Source: Salinivirgaceae bacterium (lineage in GTDB: Bacteria; Bacteroidota; Bacteroidia; Bacteroidales; SZUA-534). Taken from it: DNA of 64,000 nt. The notes under the pieces are model-generated. The model saw only the letters and a program-made list of their open reading frames with translations, searched no databases and was not told the DNA's origin. Below, one piece after another: positions 43,280 to 55,586 of the stretch (position 1 is its first letter; every line of letters begins with the position of its first letter). Both the position numbers and the translations under genes were made by a program. The stretch is from positions 1 to 64,000 of the forward strand of contig JAFXQB010000016.1 in the NCBI GenBank assembly GCA_017527435.1, given 5' to 3'.

Positions 43280-44116
43280 ATGAGCAAATGCTTTAAAACG
43301 ATTTTTTTTTTCATTATTATATCATCTTTTGTTTGTTGTGAGAAAGATTCATTGGAATATGAATTAGAAACAAATAATACTAAGAGCATTTATCAAAACA
43401 ATTATTTTACAGCACATGCGTTTGGCAGAATTGATGGTTATGATTACACAAACAGTAAGGAGGCTTTTTACCAGAGTTATGCTAATGGATATCGCATTTT
43501 CGAAGTTGATATACAACTAACATCAGATAGTATCCCCGTGTGTATGCACGATATCAAAAGATTTAACAAGATGTCAGGTGTGAACGATAATGATACATCT
43601 TTGACATATGATGAATTTGTCAAAAGAAAAATCTTCAACAAATACACACCGGTAGATGTCCATTTTTTGATAGAAATGTTGTTGAAATACGATAGCATTT
43701 ATTTTGATTTGGATATGGCTTATGATGCAGATATTATTATGCAATATATTGTCAACCAATGTGATTTGGCTAATTTGTCAAGGCAAAAACAAAATGAAAT
43801 ATTGAATCGTTTGATAATAGAGATATACCGTTACGAAGATTATTATAAAATACAGCAAATATATCCATTTGTGAATTGCGGGTTGACGCTGTCTTTGTTG
43901 TCTAAAAACGAAAGAGATAAGCATATAAACTTTATGCTATACAATAAATTGGACTTAGTTTTTGAGGAACACAAAGATTTGGATAGTGCTATTATTGCAA
44001 GATATAACGATTTGGGTATTAATGTTGTAGCTTGGACTGTTGATGATATTATAATAGCAGAACAATTAGCACAATATGGCTGTATTGGTATCCAGACAAA
44101 TGTTTTGAAGCCATAA
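43280..44116 (+). CDS. Glycerophosphodiester phosphodiesterase-like lipoprotein
   Basis: A 278-residue secreted protein with a lipoprotein-type signal (FVCCEKDS, cysteine 19 or 20). The GDPD TIM barrel is visible: TAHAFGRIDGYDYTNSKEAF (HRG-like first motif, here HAFG), GYRIFEVDIQLTSDSIPVCMHD (Glu-x-Asp metal pair and His), and VVAWTVDD with IGIQTNV near the end. So most metal ligands are kept, but Ala-Phe replaces Arg before the Gly. It may cleave phosphodiesters on the glycan or scavenge head groups. Its place between licD and wzx suggests a role in trimming or recycling phospho-substituents. Confidence 0.75.
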   Translation: MSKCFKTIFFFIIISSFVCCEKDSLEYELETNNTKSIYQNNYFTAHAFGRIDGYDYTNSKEAFYQSYANGYRIFEVDIQLTSDSIPVCMHDIKRFNKMSGVNDNDTSLTYDEFVKRKIFNKYTPVDVHFLIEMLLKYDSIYFDLDMAYDADIIMQYIVNQCDLANLSRQKQNEILNRLIIEIYRYEDYYKIQQIYPFVNCGLTLSLLSKNERDKHINFMLYNKLDLVFEEHKDLDSAIIARYNDLGINVVAWTVDDIIIAEQLAQYGCIGIQTNVLKP

Positions 44117-44135
44117 TGTATCCATATTTGAATTA

Positions 44136-45539
44136 ATGACAAGTACAAACAACGCATTAAAAGCAGGGGCGGGATATACCATTGGGAATATATTAGTTAA
44201 AGGAATTAATTTTCTTACCCTGCCGTTGTTCAGCAGACTTTTGACTACAGCTGAATTTGGCGTATATAATATTTTTATATCGTATGATGCTATTTTAGTG
44301 GTGTTGATGGGGCTGGCAATGCATTCTAGTGTGAAAAGCGCACATTATGAATTTAAAAAAACTGATGAATATGTATCATCTATAAGTTTAATTTATATTC
44401 TCAATGCACTGCTATTTGTCGCGATAATATTAATCGGCGGTGAGCGCCTATCCTCATGGCTTGGTTTTAGTGGTACAATTCTACTTCTACTTGTCCCTTT
44501 TAGTTTTGGAGGGGCAATACTTCATTTATACAACGAAAGGATTAGTCTTGATTATGAGTATAAGAAATACTTGACGGTTGCCTTGTTCAATTCCGTAGGC
44601 AATGTTATTGTGTCATTGCTTCTGATAGTTACCATATTCAGAAATCAAAGAGATGTAGGACGGATTGTAGGCACGGTGGCAACAATTTTTGTTATTTCCA
44701 CAGTTCTTCTATTAAAAATGTATGTTAAGGCACGTCCCTCATTCAACAAAAACTTTTGGAAATTTGGTGTTTTATATAGTCTTCCTATTATTCCGCATGG
44801 CATTTCGCAAGTGTTGTTGGCTCAGTGTGATAGAATAATGATTTCTAACATAATTGGAGATGCCGAAGCTGGTATCTATTGTCTTGCAGGAAATTTGAAA
44901 TTGGTTTTGACCATTATTTCTACTTCGATAGGTATATCTTGGAGTACGTGGTTTTTTGCAAAAATGGAAGAGCGAACTTATGGCGAAGTACAGAAAAGTT
45001 CTTCCCTTTTGGTTCGTATGTTTGTCGTTCTCTCTGTAGGATTGATGGCGTTATCTCCAGAATTAATTTTATTATTGGGAGGAAGTGAATATGAAGAAGG
45101 GAAATATGTTGCAGTTCCGATGATTATGGATGCGTTTATATTATTCCTTTATAATATAATTGTCCCGAGTGAATATTATAAGAAGAAAACTCAATATATA
45201 ATGCTTGGTACATTGGTCGCTGCCGTTGTCAATTTAATAACTAATTATATATTCATTCAAAAGTTTGGGTATATTGCGGCTGCCTATACTACATTGTTTT
45301 CTTATGTATGTTATTTATTGCTACATATTTTCATTTCGAGAAAACTTGTGGAGTTCGATGTTGTTACATGGAAATGGATTATGCTGTCATTCGGTATAAT
45401 TGCGTTAATGGGTTCTTTTGATATCTTTTTTGTCGACAATATTATTGTACGGTATACACTTTGCTCAGTAGTCGTTGCCGTTATGTGTCCTCCACTTGTT
45501 AAGTATTATATGGAGACTAAGCATTGCAAAATAATATGA
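44136..45539 (+). CDS. wzx: Wzx-type flippase (MATE/polysaccharide transporter)
   Basis: A 467-residue inner-membrane protein with about twelve to fourteen hydrophobic segments. It starts NNALKAGAGYTIGNILVKGINFLTLPLFSRLLTTAEFGVYNIF, a standard Wzx N-terminus. LYSLPIIPHGISQVLLAQCDRIMISNIIGDAEAGIY is the conserved mid-protein stretch. It flips undecaprenyl-linked repeat units to the periplasmic face for polymerisation. Confidence 0.92.
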   Translation: MTSTNNALKAGAGYTIGNILVKGINFLTLPLFSRLLTTAEFGVYNIFISYDAILVVLMGLAMHSSVKSAHYEFKKTDEYVSSISLIYILNALLFVAIILIGGERLSSWLGFSGTILLLLVPFSFGGAILHLYNERISLDYEYKKYLTVALFNSVGNVIVSLLLIVTIFRNQRDVGRIVGTVATIFVISTVLLLKMYVKARPSFNKNFWKFGVLYSLPIIPHGISQVLLAQCDRIMISNIIGDAEAGIYCLAGNLKLVLTIISTSIGISWSTWFFAKMEERTYGEVQKSSSLLVRMFVVLSVGLMALSPELILLLGGSEYEEGKYVAVPMIMDAFILFLYNIIVPSEYYKKKTQYIMLGTLVAAVVNLITNYIFIQKFGYIAAAYTTLFSYVCYLLLHIFISRKLVEFDVVTWKWIMLSFGIIALMGSFDIFFVDNIIVRYTLCSVVVAVMCPPLVKYYMETKHCKII

Positions 45540-45565
45540 TTATAATATAAAGTAATAATAACACT

Positions 45566-46639
45566 ATGCTAAATTTTACAGTTGGACCAGTAATGTCAAG
45601 TGACACTGTAAGGTCTATTGGGGCAGAACAAGTTCCTTACTTTAGAACTCCCGAATTTTCAGATGTAATGTTTGAAAATGAGAGGCTTATAAAACAATTT
45701 GCAAAGGCGGAAGCTAATGCTCGTGTTTGTTTTATGACAGGTTCTGGCACAGCATCTATGGAAGCCGCAGTTATAAACGTTTTCACTGATAAAGATAAGG
45801 TTTTAGTAATAGATGGTGGTAGTTTTGGTCATCGTTTTGTGGAAATATTGGAAATACACGAAATACCTCATACAATTATTAAGCCTGAGTTTGGATGCGG
45901 AGTTTCATCTGCTCAATTGTCGGAATATGACAATAAAGGATATACCGGGTTTCTTGTTAATTTGGATGAGACATCTGTTGGTGTTCTATATGACATCAAA
46001 AATATTAGTGATTTTTGCAAGCGAAATGATATTTTCCTGGTTGTTGATTCAATAAGTTCGTTTTTGTGCGACCCATTTGATATGAAAGCATTGGGTGTCC
46101 AAGTTATGATAACAGGTTCACAAAAAGCACTTGCCTGTCCTCCAGGCATATCTTTAATAGTTTTGTCGGAAAAGGCTGTTGACCGTGTTTATAATAACAA
46201 GCCGAGAACTATGTATCTGGATTTAAAATTGGCATTAAAAAATGGAGAGCGAGGACAAACCCCGTTTACTCCGGCAGTTGGAATCTTGCGCCAAATCAAT
46301 CAACGTTTGAAAGAGATTGAAAGTGCAGGTGGAGTGGATGCTGAGGTTAAGCGGATAGGCGGGTTGGCAACTTATTTCCGAGATAAAATAAAAGAATGTG
46401 GCCTGCCGTTAAAAATTGTTTCTCAATCACTACCTAATGCTGTCACACCATTGACTCCTACAAATGGAATGTCGGCTTACGATATTTTTACAACATTGAA
46501 GGAAAAATATGGAATATGGATATGCCCTAATGGTGGTGATTTGAAAGACAAGGTTTTTAGAGTAGGGCATATCGGAGCTCTTACTTTTAAAGACTTTGAC
46601 ACATTGATTACGGCTCTTAAAGATATGTTTAAACAATAA
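45566..46639 (+). CDS. Class V aminotransferase (alanine-glyoxylate/AEP transaminase-like)
   Basis: A 357-residue PLP enzyme. [18 protein letters not shown] matches the N-terminal GPxxxS motif of AGT- and AEP transaminase-like enzymes; [16 protein letters not shown] binds the PLP phosphate; [15 protein letters not shown] carries the PLP Asp; [11 protein letters not shown] has the Schiff-base K187. It is separate from the AEP transaminase domain fused to PntC at 50043-51878, and is followed 11 bases later by a cytidylyltransferase. So the locus has two aminotransferase/cytidylyltransferase pairs. Its substrate is unknown, perhaps a small oxo-acid or phosphono-oxo compound. Confidence 0.86.
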   Translation: MLNFTVGPVMSSDTVRSIGAEQVPYFRTPEFSDVMFENERLIKQFAKAEANARVCFMTGSGTASMEAAVINVFTDKDKVLVIDGGSFGHRFVEILEIHEIPHTIIKPEFGCGVSSAQLSEYDNKGYTGFLVNLDETSVGVLYDIKNISDFCKRNDIFLVVDSISSFLCDPFDMKALGVQVMITGSQKALACPPGISLIVLSEKAVDRVYNNKPRTMYLDLKLALKNGERGQTPFTPAVGILRQINQRLKEIESAGGVDAEVKRIGGLATYFRDKIKECGLPLKIVSQSLPNAVTPLTPTNGMSAYDIFTTLKEKYGIWICPNGGDLKDKVFRVGHIGALTFKDFDTLITALKDMFKQ

Positions 46640-46650
46640 TATTATTAGTT

Positions 46651-47115
46651 ATGATTGCAGGAAAAACAGTAGTTTATACAAGTGGAACATTTGATATGTT
46701 GCATGCTAATCATATCAAAATGATTGAATACGCTCGTTCGTTGGGTGATATTCTTATTGTTGGTGTCAATACTGACGAACTTGTGGAAAGTTACAAATCT
46801 CAACCGATTATCCCCTTTGAGGAACGCATAGCCTTGATGAAAGCTTTGAAGTATCCCGATATAGTAATTCCACAACATTCGCTTGACCATACTGATAAAG
46901 TCAAAAAACTAAATTTTGACGTTTTTGTTGTCGGTGATGATTGGACAGGCAAGTACGATTATCTTAAAGAACTGGGCGTAGATGTCGTGTATTTTCCATA
47001 CGGTGCGGGTGTGAGTTCTACAAATTTAAAGAAACGAATATACGAGAGTTACGAACAAATGAAGAAAAAGGCTGATAATCATTTTTCTAATGATGTGGAA
47101 GTGAGGGATAAGTAG
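46651..47115 (+). CDS. TagD-like cytidylyltransferase
   Basis: A 154-residue nucleotidyltransferase of the CTP_transf_like family. YTSGTFDMLHANHIKMIEYA is the first motif (HxGH-like, here H18-A-N-H21, both His kept). VGDDWTGKYDYL and STNLKKRI supply the RTxGISTT-like end of the site (here GVSSTNLKKR). Such enzymes activate glycerol-3-phosphate, ethanolamine phosphate or similar as CDP-derivatives. Here it may supply one of the LicD proteins with an activated head group made with the upstream aminotransferase. Confidence 0.85.
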   Translation: MIAGKTVVYTSGTFDMLHANHIKMIEYARSLGDILIVGVNTDELVESYKSQPIIPFEERIALMKALKYPDIVIPQHSLDHTDKVKKLNFDVFVVGDDWTGKYDYLKELGVDVVYFPYGAGVSSTNLKKRIYESYEQMKKKADNHFSNDVEVRDK

Positions 47116-47196
47116 AATTTAAAAAGATTATAGTTGAAGCACATTTGTTTGAATTGTCTTATTTGTTGTGATTAAGGTTACTTGTAATAATATCCA

Positions 47197-47520
47197 ATGA
47201 ATGAGATTAATGTCAAAATATTACTACATATCGAGAAAATAAAGCTCTTTTGTCTGGCTTTTTTTTGTCGCACAGTGTTTATCGGCTATAAGTATCTGTT
47301 TCTCTTAACATTTGTGCTGAGTGTTGTTTATTCTGCATATTGGTCGCGGAAAAATGGTATTGCCACCCCCCAAAGATGTAAAGTTTTGTTGCCGCTGATG
47401 CTGACTGCATTGTTTTTCGTCCATTTCACGCCATTGAGTAACGTTGTGAAAGAATCGGTTAACCTGTTGCTGTGACTGTATTTCGTGGTTTTTGCAGATT
47501 TGTATTTTGTGGGAAGACGT
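47197..47520 (+). pseudogene. Decayed duplicate of the 5' end of the second polymerase gene
   Basis: The first 92 codons (ending at a TGA) match the N-terminus of the Wzy/ligase gene at 53515: CRTVFIGYKYLF, SNVVKESVNLLL and a long run of identical DNA such as GTAACGTTGTGAAAGAATCG. The match runs on past the stop (TGA here, TTA there) to TTTGCAGATTTGTATTTTG and then ends. By eye the two are about 85% identical over roughly 290 bases. So it is a gene fragment, not a small membrane protein gene. Confidence 0.88.
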
Positions 47521-47612
47521 TGTATTTTGTAAGTAAGCATTCTAAAAATGCTTTGAATTAGAAATGGTTTGGGGCGAATAAAGGTGTGTTATAAATTAAT
47601 ATCAATAGCAAT

Positions 47613-48914
47613 ATGTCAAAAACAGTTTATCTTGGTATTACCGGAGATATCATACATCCGGGAATAATTAACATTGTTAACGAAGGCGCAAAGTATGGCG
47701 AACTGATTATTGGTTTGCTTACAGATAGCGCTATAGTTAATCACAAACGTTTGCCGTATCTTACTTATGAGCAGCGCAAACAGGTTGTAGAAAACATAAA
47801 GGGCGTTTCCAAGGTTGTTCCCCAAGAAGAGTGGAGTTATGTGGAAAACCTCAAAAAGTATAAACCCGACTATATGATTCACGGTGATGATTGGAAATCC
47901 AATTATCTTTCCGCTATACGTGAAGAATGTTTCGAGGTGATGAAAGAGTGGGGCGGACAGATTATTGAAATACCATATACTCAGGGCATTAATTCTACCG
48001 CTCTGAACGAGAATGCCAAATCAATAGGAACTACCCCGGATATCCGTCGGGCTGCATTGCGTCGGCTTTTAGCGGCAAAACCGATAGTGCGTATCCTTGA
48101 AGCGCATTCTGGATTATCGGGTCTTATTGCTGAAAATATTTCGATAGAAAAAGAAGATGGTATCCACCAATTTGATGGCATGTGGTCTTCGTCGCTGACA
48201 GATTCTACATCAAAAGGCAAACCTGACATTGAAGCCGTAGATTTAACAACTCGTATGCAGTCGCTCACCGATATACTGGAATGTACCACCAAGCCAATTA
48301 TCTATGACGGTGATACCGGCGACATACCGGAACACTTTGTGTTCACAGTCAGGACTTTGGAGCGAAATGGTGTAAGTGCTGTAATTATTGAAGATAAAAA
48401 AGGCTTGAAGAAAAACTCATTATTCGGAACTGAGGCGAAACAGGTTTTGGCTACAGAAGAAGAGTTTTGTGAAAAAATTAGTGCTGGCAAACGTGCCCAA
48501 GTTACCAAAGACTTTATGATTATTGCCCGCATTGAGGAAATAATTGCGGGATACAGCGTTGACGAGGCAATAACCAAGGCATTTGCGGCAGTTAAGGCTG
48601 GTGCGGACGGCGTGATGATTCACTCAAAAGACAAGAGTGGCGCCGATATCAAGGAGTTTTGTGCTAAATTTAGGAATGTGTACAAAAACATTCCTATTGT
48701 TCTTGTGCCTACGACATATAATCAGTTTACAGAAAAAGAACTTTGCGAGTGGGGTGCAAATATTATTATTTATGCTAATCATATGCTTCGAGCATCGTAT
48801 CCCGCTATGAAAAAATGCGCAGAAACAATCTTACAAGCTGAACGGTCGTTAGAAGTCAACGACATGTGTATGCCTATCAAGGAAATATTGGAACTTATAC
48901 CTGGAACAAAATAA
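47613..48914 (+). CDS. pepM: Phosphoenolpyruvate mutase with N-terminal nucleotidyltransferase-like domain
   Basis: Converts phosphoenolpyruvate to phosphonopyruvate, the step that makes the carbon-phosphorus bond. In 433 residues, the C-terminal half is a PEP mutase (isocitrate lyase superfamily) with IYDGDTGDIPEH (D232 and D234 near the active site) and the diagnostic EDKKGLKKNS (E260 to S269). ARIEEIIAGYSVDEAITKAFAAVKAGADGVMIHS follows. The first about 140 residues form a cytidylyltransferase-like domain starting LGITGDIIHPGIINIVNEGAKYG; the second His of HxGH is Ile here (H15-P-G-I18), so it may be inactive or regulatory. The decarboxylase gene follows 7 bases later, which pulls the unfavourable mutase reaction forward. 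Confidence 0.95.
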   Translation: MSKTVYLGITGDIIHPGIINIVNEGAKYGELIIGLLTDSAIVNHKRLPYLTYEQRKQVVENIKGVSKVVPQEEWSYVENLKKYKPDYMIHGDDWKSNYLSAIREECFEVMKEWGGQIIEIPYTQGINSTALNENAKSIGTTPDIRRAALRRLLAAKPIVRILEAHSGLSGLIAENISIEKEDGIHQFDGMWSSSLTDSTSKGKPDIEAVDLTTRMQSLTDILECTTKPIIYDGDTGDIPEHFVFTVRTLERNGVSAVIIEDKKGLKKNSLFGTEAKQVLATEEEFCEKISAGKRAQVTKDFMIIARIEEIIAGYSVDEAITKAFAAVKAGADGVMIHSKDKSGADIKEFCAKFRNVYKNIPIVLVPTTYNQFTEKELCEWGANIIIYANHMLRASYPAMKKCAETILQAERSLEVNDMCMPIKEILELIPGTK

Positions 48915-48921
48915 TATTCAG

Positions 48922-51877
<2,956 letters not shown>

Positions 51878-51878
<1 letters not shown>

Positions 51879-52837
51879 TGAAGATTATATCGAACAGCGA
51901 CATAAAAAAACTGGGCATTTCGGCACGGACTTGTGTTGAGTGGGTTAAAGAAAGTTTTTCTATAAAGGAGAAATCTATTTTACCCCCCAAAGTAAGTGTT
52001 CATCCTCAACAATTGGATTTTTTTACGACTATGCCTTGTTTTATAAATTCAGGTGATAGTGAAAAAGAACAATATTTTGGTTGCAAAATAGTACACCGTC
52101 TCAAAGGTTCTATTCCTTCTCTTGGTAGTGATTTATTGTTGTATAATGCTGTTTCTGGTGAACTTTTAGCTCTTTTTGATTCCGATTGGATAACCGCAAT
52201 GAGGACAGGCGCTGTAGCGACATTGGCAGCTCAAACTTTTAGAAAAACAAATTGCGAGTATTATGGTATGCTTGGCTTGGGAAACACCGCAAGAGCAACG
52301 TTACTTTGTATTTTGGAAACAGAACCAAATATCAAACATTTAGTTAAGTTGTTAAAATATAAGAATCAAACTGACTTATTTATCGAACGATTTATCAATT
52401 ATGATAATGTTGAATTTTCTGTTTCTGATACTATAGAAGAACTTGTATCAAGTTCGGATGTGATTATTTCTTGCATAACTGAAGCCGACCATTTAATTTG
52501 CCCAAACGACCAAATGTTCCAAAAAGGTTGTTTGGTTATTCCTGTCCATACACGAGGATTCCAAAATTGCGATTTGTCTTTTGATAAAGTTTTTGCGGAT
52601 GATACTGGGCATGTACAGGAATTTAAATATTTTGATCGGTTCAAATATTATGCGGAAATCTATGATGTACTCGCCCGAAAAAGCATCGGAAGAGAATCGG
52701 ACGAAGAAAGAATAATTAGTTACAACGTTGGTTTAGGATTGCATGATGTTGTTTTTGCCACGAAATTATTTCCGTTATTAAAAAATAGTATTCCTGATAT
52801 TGTAATCAAACGAGAATTAGATAAATTTTGGATTTAG
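51878..52837 (+). CDS. Ornithine cyclodeaminase/mu-crystallin family protein
   Basis: A 319-residue Rossmann protein of the OCD/mu-crystallin family. RTGAVATLAAQTF and YGMLGLGNTARATLLCIL (GxGxxA-type NAD-binding loop) are clear, and SSSDVIISCITEADHLI is typical. ATG 51878 overlaps the preceding stop (TGATG); a TTG one codon upstream is the alternative. Family members reduce imines or deaminate amino acids (OCD, SbnB, ketimine reductase). In this operon it follows the AEP enzymes, so it could modify the phosphonate amine or supply an amino-acid-like substituent; that is inference. Confidence 0.82.
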
Positions 52838-52842
52838 TATTA

Positions 52843-52983
52843 ATGACAAAGCAAGAGCATAAAGAATTTCTCAATTACGAGTTATATTATTGGGGGCGAA
52901 AAGGATGTCGTCCTAACTTGTTTGATAGAATTCGCACAAAGCATTTTCAACCTAATACAAATATTATAAAACAAATAGAGTGA
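52843..52983 (+). CDS. 46-residue open reading frame, possible gene remnant
   Basis: MTKQEHKEFLNYELYYWGRK and the following residues resemble the start of a capsule-locus serine acetyltransferase-type protein, but only loosely. It is too short for that family and no continuation is found in any frame before yraN. The rest of the 305-base gap (to 53142) is AT-rich with no other gene. It may be a decayed gene head. Confidence 0.35.
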   Translation: MTKQEHKEFLNYELYYWGRKGCRPNLFDRIRTKHFQPNTNIIKQIE

Positions 52984-53142
52984 GGGCTTATAATCCTATA
53001 GAATCTGTTTGTGGAGGACATATTTCATACAATTCCATAAGTTTGATTTTTCATTGTTTGTTACGGTATGGTTATTTTTTCGGGAGGATAATGTGTTAGA
53101 TACTTTCCTGATGAAGTTAAAATAGTGAAAAAGAAATTCATA

Positions 53143-53514
53143 ATGACCAACCAAGAAATAGGAAACATAGGTGAGAATGCCGCTGCGAATCTTTTGATTG
53201 AGAAGGGCTACAAAATATTGGAGCGAAATTATCGAACAAGCCATCTCGAAGTGGATATTATCGCTCTTAAAGATGACGTTGTTGCGTTTGTTGAGGTGAA
53301 AACCCGCGCTGTTAACTATATGGTGTCACCGCAAGAAGCCGTCAACTACCGGAAGCAGAATTATATAGCAAATGCGGCTAATGGTTATATGCGCCGTTTC
53401 AATCGTACCGAGGAAGCCCGGCTTGATGTGATAACAGTCCTTCACAAAAACGGAACAGTTGTAGAAGTTGAGCATATCGAGAATGCGTACTATCCAAGAG
53501 TAAGAACTTATTAA
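53143..53514 (+). CDS. yraN: YraN/UPF0102 family nuclease-like protein
   Basis: A 123-residue protein with an endonuclease-like (restriction-fold) core: GNIGENAAANLLIEKGYKILERNYRTSHLEVDIIALKDDVVAFVEVKTR, where E, D and ExK are the predicted metal-site residues. The biological role is not settled in any organism. ATG 53143 is the first good start; a GTG six codons earlier is less likely. It ends directly at the ATG of the polymerase gene (TAAATG), so it is inside the capsule transcript, although the family is usually a housekeeping single gene. Confidence 0.9.
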   Translation: MTNQEIGNIGENAAANLLIEKGYKILERNYRTSHLEVDIIALKDDVVAFVEVKTRAVNYMVSPQEAVNYRKQNYIANAANGYMRRFNRTEEARLDVITVLHKNGTVVEVEHIENAYYPRVRTY

Positions 53515-55377
53515 ATGCTAAAACTGAATAACATAGAGAGTATGCGGATTTTTGAGAAAATAATGCCTCTATGTCTTGCATTGTTTTTTTGTCGCACAGT
53601 GTTTATCGGCTATAAGTATCTGTTTTTCTTAACACTTGTGCCGTGTGTCGTTTATTCTGCATATTGGTTGCTGAAGAATGGTATTCTCAACCCCAAAAGT
53701 GGTAAAGTTTTGTTGCCGCTGATGGTGATCGCATTGTTTTTCGCCCATTTCGCACCGTTGAGTAACGTTGTGAAAGAATCGGTTAACCTGTTGCTGTTAC
53801 TCTATTTCGTGGCTTTTGCAGATTTGTATTTTGCGGGCGAAAAAACAGAACCGTTTTTAAAATGGATTCTGCGGCTTACAATGTTGGCAGGACTAATAGC
53901 CATAGTCAGGTTTGTGTTGGCGATGTTAGGAGTGCTAATGCCATTGGGTGACAAACTTTTTGAGGGTGTGGGTTTCACTTTGGTCAACGATTGCAATTTC
54001 TATGCGCTATTTTTCATATTGTCTATCATTCTGTCGGTGAGGTTTTATGTTAATAAGAAAATTAATGTCCGAAATTTTTTTGTAATCAACATAATATCAG
54101 TAATAAATATTGCGGCGGTCATGTCTCGGCGAGGATATGTGCTTTATGCGTTACTCGTTTTTGTTTTGGTTCTGTTGGCCATATTCAAGTACCGTTGGGA
54201 CAAAAAAATATTGACTGTTGGCTTGACACCAATTGTTTTGGTAATTGTTTGTGGAACAGCAATTTTGTTATCTTTCTATAAGATTTATAACGACGATTTG
54301 TCTTTTGACGAGAAATACAAATATTATAAGCTTTATACGCTGTCCGATGATGGCGTCACGTTTTCGGAATTTGATTTCAAACAGAAGATGAAACGTCAAC
54401 AAAAGCATGATTATTCGATTGGCGATAATCTGTTTTTCAATGGTGATTTGAAACTCGGTTTGGAAGGTTGGAATTATTTGCCGACACCACACGATTGCAT
54501 AAGGTTTGATCTTGTCGTTACAGAAAGTGGTGATAGTGCCATTAGAGTAACACGAGGATGCTCGAGCGGTTATTGGCAAATACATTATGCCGGACGTCCG
54601 ATTTTCTATCATAAAAATGTAACTTACAATCTTTCGTTCTCATATAGAGTGTTGGAGGGCAGTGATAAGCCTTTTAATGTTGGTTGGTGGGTAAATGAAG
54701 GATATGGCTACAGACATAATCTTCCGGCTACAATTTGTCCAATAGACAGCGTTTGGAAACGTTGTGAAGTTTCATATAAATTTGTTGAGGATAGGTTAAA
54801 TCCGCATTGCTTCATTAATTCTCTGCGCGCCGGTTCCACCATCGAAGTAAAAGATATGTGTCTAACTTGTGACGATACTATAGGCATGCCTATGTATGCC
54901 GACCAATTGCCCGATAGTGTTATTCATGGCTTTTTCGCGAGAGAAAGTGCTGATACTATAAACTATTTTACAGCCCCCCGTATTGACCGCTGGCGCTATG
55001 CCATTGAACTATGGCAGACGCGCTATGATACTAAACAGAAAATTTTTGGTCAGGGATTCAAATATCTCGAGTGGTATGGAGAACGTTTTTGGAAAAATCC
55101 AGACCGCCATGATTTCCCGCATAACCCCATCATATCATCTTTTTTGTATTCGGGTATCATAGGTGGGGTGGTTTATATCATCTTTTTGATAATGAGCCTT
55201 TGGCTCTATTGGAAAAAGCGGCAGCAGTTGGGCATATTCTTCATAATGTACTTGTGTTGTATGTTCTTCTCAATGTTCAGCGGTAGCAGCCATTTCAGTT
55301 TCCCACTGTTTGCGTTTTTGTCGTTCTTGCCTTTTGTTGAAACTGGCCGAAAAACGGTCCCAGTCACCGAAAAATAG
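53515..55377 (+). CDS. O-antigen ligase/polymerase (Wzy) with a periplasmic beta-domain
   Basis: A 620-residue inner-membrane protein. The first about 260 residues have eight or so hydrophobic segments (LALFFCRTVFIGYKYLFFLTLV, ILRLTMLAGLIAIVRFVLAMLGVL, AVMSRRGYVLYALLVFVLVLLAIF). SRRGY is the core of the WaaL/Wzy family. A large insert between about residues 305 and 445 (FFNGDLKLGLEGWNYLPTPHDC, ITYNLSFSYRV-like strands, VWKRCEVSYKF) looks like a carbohydrate-binding (CBM4/9-like) jelly-roll facing the periplasm. The end returns to membrane segments (SGIIGGVVYIIFLIMSLWLYW). This is the second polymerase/ligase in the locus. A degraded copy of its first third sits at 47197. Confidence 0.82.
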   Translation: MLKLNNIESMRIFEKIMPLCLALFFCRTVFIGYKYLFFLTLVPCVVYSAYWLLKNGILNPKSGKVLLPLMVIALFFAHFAPLSNVVKESVNLLLLLYFVAFADLYFAGEKTEPFLKWILRLTMLAGLIAIVRFVLAMLGVLMPLGDKLFEGVGFTLVNDCNFYALFFILSIILSVRFYVNKKINVRNFFVINIISVINIAAVMSRRGYVLYALLVFVLVLLAIFKYRWDKKILTVGLTPIVLVIVCGTAILLSFYKIYNDDLSFDEKYKYYKLYTLSDDGVTFSEFDFKQKMKRQQKHDYSIGDNLFFNGDLKLGLEGWNYLPTPHDCIRFDLVVTESGDSAIRVTRGCSSGYWQIHYAGRPIFYHKNVTYNLSFSYRVLEGSDKPFNVGWWVNEGYGYRHNLPATICPIDSVWKRCEVSYKFVEDRLNPHCFINSLRAGSTIEVKDMCLTCDDTIGMPMYADQLPDSVIHGFFARESADTINYFTAPRIDRWRYAIELWQTRYDTKQKIFGQGFKYLEWYGERFWKNPDRHDFPHNPIISSFLYSGIIGGVVYIIFLIMSLWLYWKKRQQLGIFFIMYLCCMFFSMFSGSSHFSFPLFAFLSFLPFVETGRKTVPVTEK

Positions 55378-55461
55378 CCTTGCGCTATTAACAACCCACC
55401 GTTGAATACATAATTGAACCAGCCCGAAATCAAAAGATTTAATCCGTACATTGTGCTTGTT

Positions 55462-55511
55462 TTTTAACGGCTTGCCAGTAGTAAAAAACATTGGCAGTCA
55501 GGTTGTTAAAA
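55462..55511. repeat. Imperfect inverted repeat after the capsule locus
   Basis: TTTTAAC (55462-55468) pairs with GTTAAAA (55505-55511), and TGCCA (55473-55477) with TGGCA (55492-55496), with mismatches between. It lies 85 bases after the last capsule gene. No T-run follows, so a terminator role is not clear. Confidence 0.35.
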
Positions 55512-55586
55512 TGGCGAAGCCTTGCGGTTTGCGCACTATGGCAAAGGGGGAAACGGCATGGTTTCGGATAATAATTCAAACGACAG

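Noticed and set aside
47197..47475. A 92-residue membrane protein gene
   Set aside because: It is the decayed 5' end of the polymerase gene at 53515, ended by an in-frame stop beyond which the similarity goes on.
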